Below are positions 49,834 through 58,868 of a stretch of 64,000 nt of DNA, one piece after another; position 1 is the first letter of the stretch; each line of letters opens with the position of its first letter. The stretch comes from Rahnella aceris. GTDB taxonomy: Bacteria; Pseudomonadota; Gammaproteobacteria; Enterobacterales; Enterobacteriaceae. Both the position numbers and the translations under genes were made by a program. Where the stretch lies: assembly GCF_011684115.1 (NCBI RefSeq), contig NZ_JAADJV010000002.1, forward strand, positions 557,209-621,208, given 5' to 3'. The notes beneath the pieces were generated by a model. That model was not told the origin of the DNA. It ran no database searches and was given only the letters and a program-made list of their open reading frames with translations.

Positions 49834-50466
49834 ATGCCCGATGCCGCCCATTGGTTGCCCTTTCTGCTGATTTGTCTCGGGCTGGTATTAACGCCCGGCC
49901 CGAACATGATTTACCTGATTTCACGCTCACTCTGTCAGGGGCCGAAAGCCGGACTGATTTCCCTCGGCGGCGTAGTGCTGGGCTTCCTGTTTTACATGTT
50001 GTTTGCTGCGCTCGGCATTACCGCGCTGCTGATGGCGGTGCCCTTCGCTTATGACGCCCTGCGCATCGGCGGCGCTGCGTATTTGCTGTATATGGCGTGG
50101 CAGGCGGTGAAACCCGGCGGACGCTCGCCGTTTCAGGTCAGGGATTTACCCCGCGACAGCAATAAAAAACTGTTCACCATGGGGCTGGTCACTAATCTGC
50201 TGAACCCGAAAGCGGCGGTGTTATATCTGACGCTGTTACCGCAGTTTATCGTGCCTGAACAAGGGCATGTGCTGACGCAGTCGCTGATTCTGGGCAGCTC
50301 GCAAATTCTGATCAGTGCGACGGTCAACGCGCTCATTGCCCTTTCAGCCGGTTACATTGCCGTCTTCCTGGCCGGACGACCATTGTGGATGGTCATCCAG
50401 CGCTGGTTTATGGGTGCAGTGCTGGGCGGGCTGGCTATGCGTATGTTGCTCGACGGGCGTAAATAA
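49834..50466 (+). CDS. LysE/RhtB-family amino-acid exporter
   Basis: 210 aa from ATG 49834, six nt behind GGAG; the TTG at 49819 is in frame but unnecessary. Five to six helices with the family start LLICLGLVLTPGPNMIYLISRSL and the GLVTNLLNPKAAVLYLTLLPQFI signature. Exports an amino acid or homoserine-like metabolite; substrate unknown. Divergent from the IMPase gene. Confidence 0.92.
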   Translation: MPDAAHWLPFLLICLGLVLTPGPNMIYLISRSLCQGPKAGLISLGGVVLGFLFYMLFAALGITALLMAVPFAYDALRIGGAAYLLYMAWQAVKPGGRSPFQVRDLPRDSNKKLFTMGLVTNLLNPKAAVLYLTLLPQFIVPEQGHVLTQSLILGSSQILISATVNALIALSAGYIAVFLAGRPLWMVIQRWFMGAVLGGLAMRMLLDGRK

Positions 50467-50547
50467 CCGGCCATTTGTCACGCGTCATATTCAGTTCCGC
50501 ATCAACGCTATATAATCCTTTGCATAACGAAACCAGAGGATTTTTCC

Positions 50548-51636
50548 ATGCGTCTATTTTCATCCCGATTTTTGCCTGCCGTTGCCTTGCTCGGGCTTGC
50601 CCTGAGCCTGGCTTCCCCTTGCGCTTTTGCCACACGCCAGATAACCGATCAGCTTGGCCGTCAGGTCACTATTCCCGATCAGGTGGATCGCGTCGTCGTT
50701 TTGCAACATCAGACCCTTAATCTGCTGGTTCAGCTGGATGCCACCAAAGATATTGTCGGCGTGCTGAACAACTGGCAGCGACAGCTGGGCAGCGGTTATG
50801 TGCGTCTTGCGCCGGAGCTGGCGAAAACGCCGGTGGTCGGCGACCTGACCAGCGTGAACCTGGAAAGCGTGGTGGCGCTTCATCCGCAAGTGGTGTTCGT
50901 CACCAACTATGCACCACAGGAAATGATCGACCAGATCAGCCAGGCCGGGATCGCCGTCGTGGCGGTTTCATTGCGGGATGATCCGAAAGGCGAAGAACAT
51001 ATGATGAACCCGGTGCTGCCGGATGAAGATGAGGCGTACACCGAAGGGCTGAAGAAAGGCATCGCGCTGATTGGCGATGTGGTCAATCACCAGAAACAGG
51101 CACAGGCGTTGATCGACTATACTTTTTCTCAGCGTCAGTTAACTGGCGAGCGGCTGAAAGATATTCCGGCCAATCAGCTGATCCGCACGTATATGGCAAA
51201 TCCCGATCTGACCACTTACGGTTCCGGCAAATATACCGGCCTGATGATGGCGCATGCCGGTGCGATGAACGTTGCGGCAGCCACAGTGAAAGGGTTTAAG
51301 CAGGTCGCGCTGGAACAGGTGATCGCCTGGAACCCGCAGGTGATCTTCGTGCAGGACCGGTATCCGGAAGTGGTCGGGCAGATCACCGGTGATCCGAAAT
51401 GGCAGGGTATTGATGCGGTCAAAAATCACCGCGTTTATCTGATGCCGGAATACGCCAAAGCCTGGGGCTATCCGATGCCTGAAGCGATGGCGATCGGCGA
51501 ACTGTGGATGGCGAAAAAACTCTACCCGCAAAAATTCGCTGACATCGATATGCAAAAACAGGCTGATGCCTGGTACCAGCGCTTCTACCGGACGGATTTT
51601 AAACCCGCGGCAGACGCGGCGCGCGCGGGGAAATAG
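50548..51636 (+). CDS. Periplasmic metal-chelate-type substrate-binding protein (FepB/BtuF fold)
   Basis: 362 aa. Signal peptide 1-28 (ends CAFA), then the class III fold of iron-siderophore/cobalamin binders: RQITDQLGRQVTIPDQVDRVVVL, LHPQVVFVTNYAP, AWNPQVIFVQDRY. It should bind a ferric chelate, haem, cobalamin or similar. No permease or ATPase is near; the next gene is another binding protein. A consensus TATAAT at 50511-50516 precedes the gene by 32 bp. Substrate unknown. Confidence 0.85.
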   Translation: MRLFSSRFLPAVALLGLALSLASPCAFATRQITDQLGRQVTIPDQVDRVVVLQHQTLNLLVQLDATKDIVGVLNNWQRQLGSGYVRLAPELAKTPVVGDLTSVNLESVVALHPQVVFVTNYAPQEMIDQISQAGIAVVAVSLRDDPKGEEHMMNPVLPDEDEAYTEGLKKGIALIGDVVNHQKQAQALIDYTFSQRQLTGERLKDIPANQLIRTYMANPDLTTYGSGKYTGLMMAHAGAMNVAAATVKGFKQVALEQVIAWNPQVIFVQDRYPEVVGQITGDPKWQGIDAVKNHRVYLMPEYAKAWGYPMPEAMAIGELWMAKKLYPQKFADIDMQKQADAWYQRFYRTDFKPAADAARAGK

Positions 51637-51683
51637 CCTCGTCTCCGGCGCTTTACGTTGAGGCAATGTGACAAGGAGACCTG

Positions 51684-52424
51684 ATGACAAATACGATTAA
51701 AGTGCTGGCGGCAGGGAGTTTACGCCGCGCATGGGCGCCGCTGTGCGATGCCTTTACGGAAGAAACCGACAGCAAAGTCGACGTGGAATTCGGCCCCGCC
51801 GGGCTGTTGCGCGAACGTATCGAACAAGGGGAAAAGGTCGATCTGTTTGCCTCGGCCAATACCGCGCATCCGCTGACGTTGCAGCAGCACGGTAAGGCGC
51901 TGGACGTGGAAGCATTTTGCGGCAACAGCCTGTGTGTCACCGCCCGAAAAGGGCCGGAACTGGATAAACTCAACTGGCTGAGCGTATTACTTGATCCCCG
52001 TTTTCGGCTGGCGACATCGACACCGCAAAGCGATCCTTCCGGTGATTACACCTGGCAAATGTTTGAGCAGATCGAAAGGCGACATCCCGATGCCGGGGCT
52101 ATTTTACGCAACAAGGCGCTGCGTCTGGTGGGCGGTGAGAAATCGGCCAAAATTCCGGCAGGCAAACTGGCGGCAGAATGGCTGATTTGCAGCGGTCAGG
52201 CCGATGTTTTTATCGGCTACACCAGTTATGCCGCGCTGTTGCGGGAAAATGATGCGCTGGAAGTCTACAACATTCCGGCGGATTACAACGTGCGGGCCAG
52301 ATACGCGCTCGCGACCTGCACGGAGAAAGGGAAACCGCTGGCAGAATTTATTCTTTCAGAAACCGGCCAGCATATTTTGCAGAACGCCGGTTTTTGCGGG
52401 AGACATGCGGTGATGCCGGAATAG
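51684..52424 (+). CDS. ModA-like oxyanion-binding protein without signal peptide
   Basis: 246 aa. The type-2 binding fold starts at once: KVLAAGSLRRAWAPLCDAF, the anion loop region of ModA/WtpA, then VDLFASAN and a GQADVFIGYTSYA stretch. There is no signal peptide, and AAGGAGACC right before ATG 51684 fixes the start, so the product is cytoplasmic. It follows the class III binding protein by 47 bp, likely one operon. A soluble cytoplasmic ModA relative may sense or store molybdate, tungstate or sulfate-like anions; that is inference. Confidence 0.8.
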   Translation: MTNTIKVLAAGSLRRAWAPLCDAFTEETDSKVDVEFGPAGLLRERIEQGEKVDLFASANTAHPLTLQQHGKALDVEAFCGNSLCVTARKGPELDKLNWLSVLLDPRFRLATSTPQSDPSGDYTWQMFEQIERRHPDAGAILRNKALRLVGGEKSAKIPAGKLAAEWLICSGQADVFIGYTSYAALLRENDALEVYNIPADYNVRARYALATCTEKGKPLAEFILSETGQHILQNAGFCGRHAVMPE

Positions 52425-52452
52425 AAAAAATACAAACAGGTACAACGCGACC

Positions 52453-53310
52453 TTAGTGATCGAGGTCTCTTTCTTTCATTGCCCGCTGACGATCGTAATA
52501 CTCATCTTCAGCGGCAGTGATTTCATCGAGCAGCGAATCCACATCGGCTTTGTGCGTATCTTCGGTGAACAATCCGGTCAGAATAGTTTCCGGTGTCAGT
52601 TTGCCGTCTTCGTACAATGCCCAGATTTCTTTGGCAAAGCGCGTTTCCAGCAACTGCGGTGCAAACTGCCCGTAGTACTCGGTCATGTTATTCACATCGC
52701 GCTCGAACATCGATTCAGCGTGGTTATTGGCAGCGGCGTCCACGGCCTGCGGCAGGTCGATAATCACCGGCCCTTCAGCGTCCATCAACACGTTAAACTC
52801 TGACAAGTCACCGTGAACGATACCGGCGCACAGCATGCGTACGATATTGCGGATCATGGTGTCGAAATCGGCTACCGCTTCTTCTTCAGTCAGGATGACG
52901 TCACTCAGACGCGGCGCGACTACACCGTCAGCGTCGGTGATAAGCTCCATCAGCAGCACGCCGTCCAGACAAATGTAAGGCTGCGGCACGCGCACACCGG
53001 CATTCGCCAGACGGAACAGTGCATCCACTTCAGCTGTCTGCCAGGATTCTTCCTGCTGTTTACGCCCGAACTTTGACCCCTTTTGCATCGCACGCGCGTT
53101 GCGGGTGTTACGGACTTTACGGCCTTCCTGATACTGCACGGCCTGCTTGAAGCTACGTTGTGTCGCTTCTTTATAGACTTTGGCGCAGCGGATCTCTTCA
53201 CCGCATAAAACGGTGTAAACATCGGCTTCTTTGCCACTTTTCAGTCGACGGACCACATCATCAATCAGGCCGTCATCCACCAGAGGTTGGATTCTATTTG
53301 GGATTTTCAT
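52453..53310 (-). CDS. RIO-type serine protein kinase
   Basis: 285 aa, RIO1-like. The nucleotide loop region SGKEADVY (25-32), ATP-lysine Lys44 in RCAKVYK, catalytic loop IVHGDLSEFNVLMD with Asp168 and Asn173, and metal Asp185 in IIDLPQ are all present. Bacterial members are found in many Enterobacterales and are poorly studied; archaeal/eukaryotic RIO1 acts in small-subunit ribosome maturation. Convergent with the ModA-like gene. It is monocistronic, with its promoter in the AT-rich gap upstream. Confidence 0.92.
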   Translation of the reverse strand: MKIPNRIQPLVDDGLIDDVVRRLKSGKEADVYTVLCGEEIRCAKVYKEATQRSFKQAVQYQEGRKVRNTRNARAMQKGSKFGRKQQEESWQTAEVDALFRLANAGVRVPQPYICLDGVLLMELITDADGVVAPRLSDVILTEEEAVADFDTMIRNIVRMLCAGIVHGDLSEFNVLMDAEGPVIIDLPQAVDAAANNHAESMFERDVNNMTEYYGQFAPQLLETRFAKEIWALYEDGKLTPETILTGLFTEDTHKADVDSLLDEITAAEDEYYDRQRAMKERDLDH

Positions 53311-53757
53311 GCAGCCTTGTACCTTATTTCAGCGCATGAGGGAATGACCTGCGCAATATTCCCTGCATTACACACCAGACACGCCGTTCGCGTCATCCTT
53401 TCTGATCCTTATCGCTTACTGTTCTCAAGGGTACAGTTTAACGTAGTGGCGATGGAGTGGATACTTTATGCACATACGTTATCACTTTTTACCGCTGCTT
53501 TTCACCGTCAACGCCCGCCGGGGTTTTATGGCACCCTGATTAAATTTAACTTAAATAATTAATTTATGTCCGCTAATTATTTCTTACTGTAAATAAAGCA
53601 TGCCAGTTAATAAATTTTTATGTCTTCGGAACTTTTTCTTTAACTTAAGCTTTTCGTGCTGTTTACGCTTCGTTTATTCAAGGCAAAAAACGGTATACGT
53701 TCCGTTTAGAATAGAGGTGATACTGTGCCGGTAATTTCCCGTTGCAGGTCTTCTGAT
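53311..53757. other. AT-rich divergent gap between the RIO kinase and the reductase
   Basis: About 450 bp with strongly AT-rich sequence from 53540 to 53720. An open frame at 53287-53562 has no protein-like features. It holds both divergent promoters and marks the left edge of a compositionally distinct island. Confidence 0.55.
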
Positions 53758-54873
53758 ATGAATACTATTTTAATAACCGGTGCCACTGGTTTTGTTGGCG
53801 GAGCTGTAGTTGAATATTTTCTGCGCCAGCAACTCACCACCAATAATGCATTATTACTCTTAGTCAGGGCTGACGATAATGCGACGGGACTCGCCAGAAT
53901 TATCGATAATTTGAAGAAGTTTGAATTAAATGATACTCAGCTTTCTCCGCTAACTGAGCAATCAATATTGACCGGCGATCTGGCCGATCCGGAAAGTTTT
54001 ATTCATGACGCGCGTTTAGATAATGTCACGCACGTTATTAACTGCGCCGCCATCGCCTCGTTTGGTCATAATCCGGCCATGTGGCGTGTGAATGTCGAAG
54101 GTTCACTGGCCTTCGCCAAACGTATGGTGCAGGTAAAAGGTTTGCAGCGATTTGTGCATGTTGGCACGGCGATGGCATCGATGCCGGATAAAGACAGCGT
54201 CTTCTACGAAGGCATGCCGGACAACGAGCAGAACGAAGATCTGGTGCAGTACACGGCTTCCAAGCGGGCGATTGAGAATCTTGTCCGCGCCGAATGCCCG
54301 TCGCTGCCGTTCGTGGTTGCACGACCGTCGATTATCGTCGGTCACACGCAGCATGGCTGCCAGCCTTCAAGCAGCATCTTCTGGGTGTTCATGATGGCGA
54401 TTAAACTGAAGAAATTCACCTGTACGCTCGACGATCAGGTGGATGTTATTCCGGTGGACTATTGCGCGATGGTGCTGGTAAAACTGTGTCTCGCCAAAGA
54501 CCTCAGCCATAACTTTTATCATATTTCTTCCGGCGAAGAGATGTGTACGCCATTCCATGCAATAGATACCTCGGTGGCAAAAGCCAATAATACTTCACGT
54601 ATTATCAGTGAATATGAACAGACCAGTTATCAGGAATTTACCGGCATCCGCAAACAATTTAAAGATGTGCTCGGCCCATGTAATGATAAAATTATTTTAC
54701 GTGCCATTAAACTTTATGGCGGTTTTGCTCAGTTAAACGTGAAGTTTGATAATTCTCGTTTATTAGATATGGGCATTCCAAAACCTGCTGCCTTTAACAG
54801 TTATATTGATAAATGTGTTTCCTCAACCCGTGGACAATCTATCAGCGAACTGATGCAGGTTGATTTTAAATAA
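53758..54873 (+). CDS. Extended SDR / thioester-reductase-like NAD(P)-binding protein
   Basis: 371 aa from ATG 53758; a GTG at 53725 in frame is possible, but Rossmann proteins of this family begin right at ILITGATGFVGG (GATGFVG at 8-14). The active pair is Tyr165 and Lys169 in YTASK. The closest group is the male-sterility/thioester-reductase domain (NAD_binding_4) that reductively releases acyl or peptidyl thioesters, here as a free-standing protein. Codon use is AT-leaning (TTA, AAT, ATT) unlike neighbours, a sign of transfer. A palindromic repeat lies just downstream. Confidence 0.8.
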   Translation: MNTILITGATGFVGGAVVEYFLRQQLTTNNALLLLVRADDNATGLARIIDNLKKFELNDTQLSPLTEQSILTGDLADPESFIHDARLDNVTHVINCAAIASFGHNPAMWRVNVEGSLAFAKRMVQVKGLQRFVHVGTAMASMPDKDSVFYEGMPDNEQNEDLVQYTASKRAIENLVRAECPSLPFVVARPSIIVGHTQHGCQPSSSIFWVFMMAIKLKKFTCTLDDQVDVIPVDYCAMVLVKLCLAKDLSHNFYHISSGEEMCTPFHAIDTSVAKANNTSRIISEYEQTSYQEFTGIRKQFKDVLGPCNDKIILRAIKLYGGFAQLNVKFDNSRLLDMGIPKPAAFNSYIDKCVSSTRGQSISELMQVDFK

Positions 54874-54910
54874 ACCCGGTGTCTGTTAAATATTAAACAC
54901 TCCCCTAAAT

Positions 54911-55091
54911 CATTCTCGTTGCTTCAAGGCGGCAACTGAATGAATCCCCGGGAGCTTACATAAGTAAGTGACCGGGGTGAGTGACCAATCTGCAGGGAGC
55001 AGATTGGAACGCTGCTTGCAGCGGCTCCTTCAGGAGCGAGGTCCATGGATGGGCCGAGTAACGCAACCAACGCAGAAGCAGCGTGAAGGAT
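54911..55091. repeat. Palindromic intergenic repeat of Yersiniaceae type
   Basis: Ends TCTCGTTGCTTC (54914-54925) and GAAGCAGCGTGA (55075-55086) are near-perfect inverted repeats (10 of 12). Inside: CCCCGG/CCGGGG (54946-54977) with inner CTTAC/GTAAG; CCAATCTGC/GCAGATTGG (54985-55007); CGCTGC/GCAGCG (55010-55023); GCTCCT/AGGAGC (55024-55037). The central two stems may be an insertion in the basic unit. It resembles MITE-like palindromes I remember from Yersinia and Serratia intergenes (YPAL-like), not verified. Confidence 0.7.
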
Positions 55092-55099
55092 GACGGGGA

Positions 55100-55723
55100 T
55101 TAGACAAGGCCGTTTCGGCCATACAGCCTGAAACCTTCGCGCTGATTCAGGCGGTCATAATACGCCGTCACTGCCGGTAACGCCGGACGGGACATGGGTG
55201 TCATCGACCAGCGGTTCACTGCCAGCCCGAGCGGAATATCCGCCAGCGTAAAATTATCCCCCAACACGTAATCGCCGCTGCGCTGAAGTTGTTCTTCCAG
55301 CATCTGCATATGACGGTTCCATTCGCTGACACCGGCATCAATCAGCGCCGGATCCTGATGCTGCGGACTGTTGCGCGCCAGCGCCGGAAACGCATAACGC
55401 CAGGAATTATTCAGCTCACCGGATTGCCAGTCCATCCACTGTTCGGTCAGCGCACGACGTTTCGGGTCAGATGACAGCAAATCTTCGCGCCCTTCCCGCG
55501 CCGCCAGATACCGGCAAATCACGTTGGATTCCCACAGTACAAATTCGCCATCGAGCACTACCGGCACCATCGCATTCGGGTTCAGTGCTTTAAATTCCGC
55601 AGTCTGGACAGACTGAAAACCCGAACCGAATTGTTCCTGTTCGAAATCCAGCCCCAGTTCCTGACAGGTCCACAACACTTTACGCACATTGATCGACGGT
55701 GATTTACCCAAAATCTTTAGCAT
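55100..55723 (-). CDS. Glutathione S-transferase family protein
   Basis: 207 aa from ATG 55723, preceded by AGGGGAAATC; frame further upstream overlaps the GNAT gene and is not coding. Thioredoxin-like N-terminus (MLKILGKSPSINVRKVLWTCQEL, MVPVVLDGEFVLWESNVICRYLA) and helical C-domain (LGDNFTLADIPLGLAVNRW). Related to the YfcF/YibF-like bacterial GSTs. Probably co-transcribed with the acetyltransferase gene 35 bp upstream. Confidence 0.9.
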   Translation of the reverse strand: MLKILGKSPSINVRKVLWTCQELGLDFEQEQFGSGFQSVQTAEFKALNPNAMVPVVLDGEFVLWESNVICRYLAAREGREDLLSSDPKRRALTEQWMDWQSGELNNSWRYAFPALARNSPQHQDPALIDAGVSEWNRHMQMLEEQLQRSGDYVLGDNFTLADIPLGLAVNRWSMTPMSRPALPAVTAYYDRLNQREGFRLYGRNGLV

Positions 55724-55758
55724 GATTTCCCCTGTTAACGTGGTACACGAATAGCCGG

Positions 55759-56292
55759 TCACGACGGACGAATAAAGATCCGCGTGGCTGAGCCGTGATA
55801 AGTGGTATCCGTTTTTGCCACGAAACCACATTTTTCCGCCAGACGAACCGAGGCCTGATGCTCCGGCGCAATAATGCAGCATAGCTGACGATCGACGTGT
55901 GTACCGGCCCATTTCAGCACTGCCTGCGCGGCTTCAAAGGCGTAGCCTTTGCCATGAAATGCCGGAGAAACGACCCAGCCCATTTCCGCCATGCCTTTGA
56001 GCGAGGGTGTGATATCGCGCTGATAATCCGCCAGACCAATTTCGCCAACAAACGCGCCTTCTGCACCCGCCGTTTTTTCGAACACAATCCAGTAACCGAA
56101 ACCGAGCATCTGCCAGTGGCCCGGATACCGCAGCAGACGACTCCAGCTGGCTTCGCGACCCGAAGGCGTGCCACCGATGTATTTCACAACCGCCGGATCG
56201 GCCCATTGCGCGGCAATATCTTCAAAATCATCAACATGATGGCCACGTAAAATCAGACGTTCGGTTTCGATAACGGGAGCACTGGTCTGCAT
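55759..56292 (-). CDS. GNAT N-acetyltransferase, RimJ/RimL type
   Basis: 177 aa. Starts with the RimJ/L signature ETERLILRGHHVDDF, and motif A (acetyl-CoA pyrophosphate loop) is VVSPAFHGKGYAFEAAQAVLKWA. The end motif ASVRLAEKCGF is also kept. Such enzymes acetylate ribosomal proteins or small molecules; target unknown. Forms an apparent two-gene unit with the GST. Confidence 0.9.
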   Translation of the reverse strand: MQTSAPVIETERLILRGHHVDDFEDIAAQWADPAVVKYIGGTPSGREASWSRLLRYPGHWQMLGFGYWIVFEKTAGAEGAFVGEIGLADYQRDITPSLKGMAEMGWVVSPAFHGKGYAFEAAQAVLKWAGTHVDRQLCCIIAPEHQASVRLAEKCGFVAKTDTTYHGSATRIFIRPS

Positions 56293-56377
56293 GGTTTTTC
56301 CTGAATAAGGTGAATTACCATTAACTTAGCACCACAATTGTGCTGACCGGAAGAGAGGTTTTAGCGGGAAATAAAAA

Positions 56378-57256
56378 TCAGACGATAATGCCGCCGCGCA
56401 GTGCCGTCGGCGTTATGCCACGCACGGATTTGAAACGGTTACTGAAATGGCTGGCGGAGCTGAATCCGCATTCCAGCGCAATGGACGTGATGTCCATCTG
56501 ACTGGTTTTCAGCAAGTTTTCCGCGCGGATCAGCCGGGCATTCATCACGTACTGATGCGGTGCCAGCCCCATGCTTTGTTTAAACATGCGGGCGAAGTGG
56601 AATTCGCTGAGTTCTGCCAGCGCGGCAAGTTCCGGCAGTAATAAAGGCTGCCCGAGATGCGTGTGAATATAATCTTTTACGCGGTTGAGCATATGCGGTG
56701 CCAGCCCGCCGCGTACCGTTGGCAGCGCCCATTGCAGATGGGTGTAATGTTTCACCAGATGCGCCATCAGCAGATTGGCGGCGCTGCTGAGCATCAGTTG
56801 ATTGCTGTTTTCCTGCCACTGGCTGCTGAGCAAAAAGTGGCGATACAACAGCGTAATTTGCGGATCCTCTCCGAATGTGCGTTCTTCCAGCTCAATCGCC
56901 GCCGGGCTGCGATCCCAGGTTTGTTCCACCAGATGTCGCAGGTGTTCGTCGGAGCAATACAGATGCACAAACGACAAATCGTCGCGCACATCCCAGCTCG
57001 ACATACTGCCTTTCGGCATCAGACAAAAACGATCCGGCCCGCCGCCGTTCCGCCAGCCGCTGCGGGTTTTGTGGTAACACTCGTAGCCGTCGGCAACGTA
57101 CAGGCTCAGCGTATGGTGATCAGCGCTTTCCTGATTCACGATGTCATTTTTGTTCGACCACGCCGCCAGCTGAATACCGGAACCCAGTTCCACACTGTCA
57201 TGCAGAACTGCTTTGTGCTGACGCAGCGTTTCGAAAGCCTGATAGACCTTAGTCAT
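56378..57256 (-). CDS. AraC-family transcriptional regulator
   Basis: 292 aa if started at ATG 57256 (MTKVYQAFETL); an ATG at 57289 with a GGGGGA upstream is the alternative. N-terminal cupin-like sensing domain, C-terminal double HTH (LPELAALAELSEFHFARMFKQ and ITSIALECGFSSASHFSNRFK). Divergent from the EamA transporter, which it probably controls. Effector unknown. Confidence 0.85.
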   Translation of the reverse strand: MTKVYQAFETLRQHKAVLHDSVELGSGIQLAAWSNKNDIVNQESADHHTLSLYVADGYECYHKTRSGWRNGGGPDRFCLMPKGSMSSWDVRDDLSFVHLYCSDEHLRHLVEQTWDRSPAAIELEERTFGEDPQITLLYRHFLLSSQWQENSNQLMLSSAANLLMAHLVKHYTHLQWALPTVRGGLAPHMLNRVKDYIHTHLGQPLLLPELAALAELSEFHFARMFKQSMGLAPHQYVMNARLIRAENLLKTSQMDITSIALECGFSSASHFSNRFKSVRGITPTALRGGIIV

Positions 57257-57444
57257 GGCGTACCCGTGTGGAGGAAAGATGACGCCCATTTTACGTTTTT
57301 CCCCCGCCCCGGTACCAGATCTTGCTGTGCGGGTGACTGAAAAAATGCGCAAGAATATGCAACTCAGCGCAAAACGTTGAAAGCCAGCGGTCTGCCGTTA
57401 CCACAGAATGTCCTCAGTCATTACTGTCTGAGTGAGAGAATTCT

Positions 57445-58350
57445 ATGAACGCACTGCTTTATATTTTGGTGATCCTGATCTGGGGTACCACCTGGTTTGC
57501 GATTTATCTGCAACAGGGCGACGTGCCGGTCACGGTGTCGGTTTTCTACCGTTTCCTGCTGGCTGCGGTGATCATGCTGGTGGCATTGCTGGCGACACGC
57601 AGGTTGCGTCGTCTGGCGCTGAAAGATCACCTTTTCTGCCTGGTTCAGGGTTGCTGCGTTTTTTGCTTCAATTTTTACTGCTTCTATCACGCCGCAGCCT
57701 ACATCACCAGCGGGCTGGAATCGGTGATTTTCTCGATGGCCGTGCTGTTCAACGCGTTCAACGGCATGCTGTTTTTCCGTCAGAAACTGGCTCCGGCAGT
57801 GATCCCGGCGTCGGTTCTCGGGCTGGCAGGTATTATCACGCTTTTCTGGCATGACCTCAGCGCCGCGCATATCGCACCGGAATTGCTCAAAGGCATCGGC
57901 CTCAGCCTGCTCGGCACTTACGGTTTCTCACTCGGCAACATGATCAGCTCACGCCATCAGCGTCACGGGCTGGATGTGCTTTCCACCAATACCTACGCGA
58001 TGTTTTACGGTACAGCCGTCATGGGCGCGCTGAGCCTGATGCAGGGCGCTTCCTTCGCCATCGACCTGACGCCGCAATATCTCGGCTCGCTGGTCTATCT
58101 TTCCGTGTTTGGTTCGGTACTGGCTTTCGGCATTTACTTCACGCTGGTCGGCCGCATCGGTGCCAGTCAGGCGGCCTACAGTACGCTGCTGTTCCCGCTG
58201 GTCGCACTGACGGTTTCCACATTTTATGAAAATTATCAATGGCATGCCAATGCGGTTATCGGGCTGGCGCTGATCCTGCTCGGTAATCTGGTGATGTTCT
58301 GCCGTCCGGCCTGGCTGGAGATGTTCAGGCGCAAAGCCGCTGCGGCGTAG
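57445..58350 (+). CDS. EamA/DMT-family metabolite exporter
   Basis: 301 aa, ten helices in two EamA repeats (ILIWGTTWFAIYLQQGDVPVTVS and the second repeat from about 150). A striking aromatic/cysteine run CCVFCFNFYCFYHAAAYI is at about 70-87. Exports amino acids or related metabolites. SD GTGAGAGAA precedes ATG 57445. Divergent from the AraC gene, 115 bp upstream of the tautomerase. Confidence 0.9.
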   Translation: MNALLYILVILIWGTTWFAIYLQQGDVPVTVSVFYRFLLAAVIMLVALLATRRLRRLALKDHLFCLVQGCCVFCFNFYCFYHAAAYITSGLESVIFSMAVLFNAFNGMLFFRQKLAPAVIPASVLGLAGIITLFWHDLSAAHIAPELLKGIGLSLLGTYGFSLGNMISSRHQRHGLDVLSTNTYAMFYGTAVMGALSLMQGASFAIDLTPQYLGSLVYLSVFGSVLAFGIYFTLVGRIGASQAAYSTLLFPLVALTVSTFYENYQWHANAVIGLALILLGNLVMFCRPAWLEMFRRKAAAA

Positions 58351-58466
58351 GACGGCTTACCGGCGGGTACAAAAAAACACTCGACAACTCTCCTCCTCGT
58401 GTTGCATACCTGAAAGGCCGCATCCTAAGAGATGCGCGCCCTACAGAAAATAATGAGGAGAATAAA

Positions 58467-58847
58467 ATGCCTTTTGTACGTATTGATATGGTCGAAGGAA
58501 AACCCGAAACCTACCGCAAAACCGTCGGCGATGTGATCTATGACGCGCTGCGCTCAGCTCTTAATGCGCCGGAAAACGACAAGTTTATTGTCATCTCCGA
58601 ACACTCTCCGGCAGAAATGATGATTTCCCCTGATTATCTGAATATCCAGCGCAGCCCGAACTGCATTGTGATTCAGGTAACGCTCAACACCGGCCGTACA
58701 CTGGAAATGAAAAAGGCGTTCTATCACGCCGTCGCTTACGGGCTGCATGAAAAAGTCGGGTTACGTCTGGAAGATGTGTTCATCAGCCTGGTGGAAGTGC
58801 CGAAAGAAAACTGGTCCTTCGGCAACGGAGAAGCGCAATACGCGTGA
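58467..58847 (+). CDS. Tautomerase superfamily protein, MSAD-like
   Basis: 126 aa. After Met removal Pro1 (MPFVRIDM) is the general base of the superfamily. The length and the C-terminal NWSFGNGEAQY resemble malonate semialdehyde decarboxylase, and an Asp falls at position 37 from Pro1 as in that enzyme. The arginine pair I remember for MSAD (73, 75) is not clearly present (a single Arg76), so decarboxylation is doubtful and tautomerase activity safer. SD AGGAG; not obviously an operon with the exporter. Confidence 0.85.
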   Translation: MPFVRIDMVEGKPETYRKTVGDVIYDALRSALNAPENDKFIVISEHSPAEMMISPDYLNIQRSPNCIVIQVTLNTGRTLEMKKAFYHAVAYGLHEKVGLRLEDVFISLVEVPKENWSFGNGEAQYA

Positions 58848-58868
58848 GAAAAGGTCTGAAGGTAAACT

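Noticed and set aside
53287..53562. 91-codon frame over the RIO kinase start
   Set aside because: Overlaps the kinase start, no SD, no conserved look.
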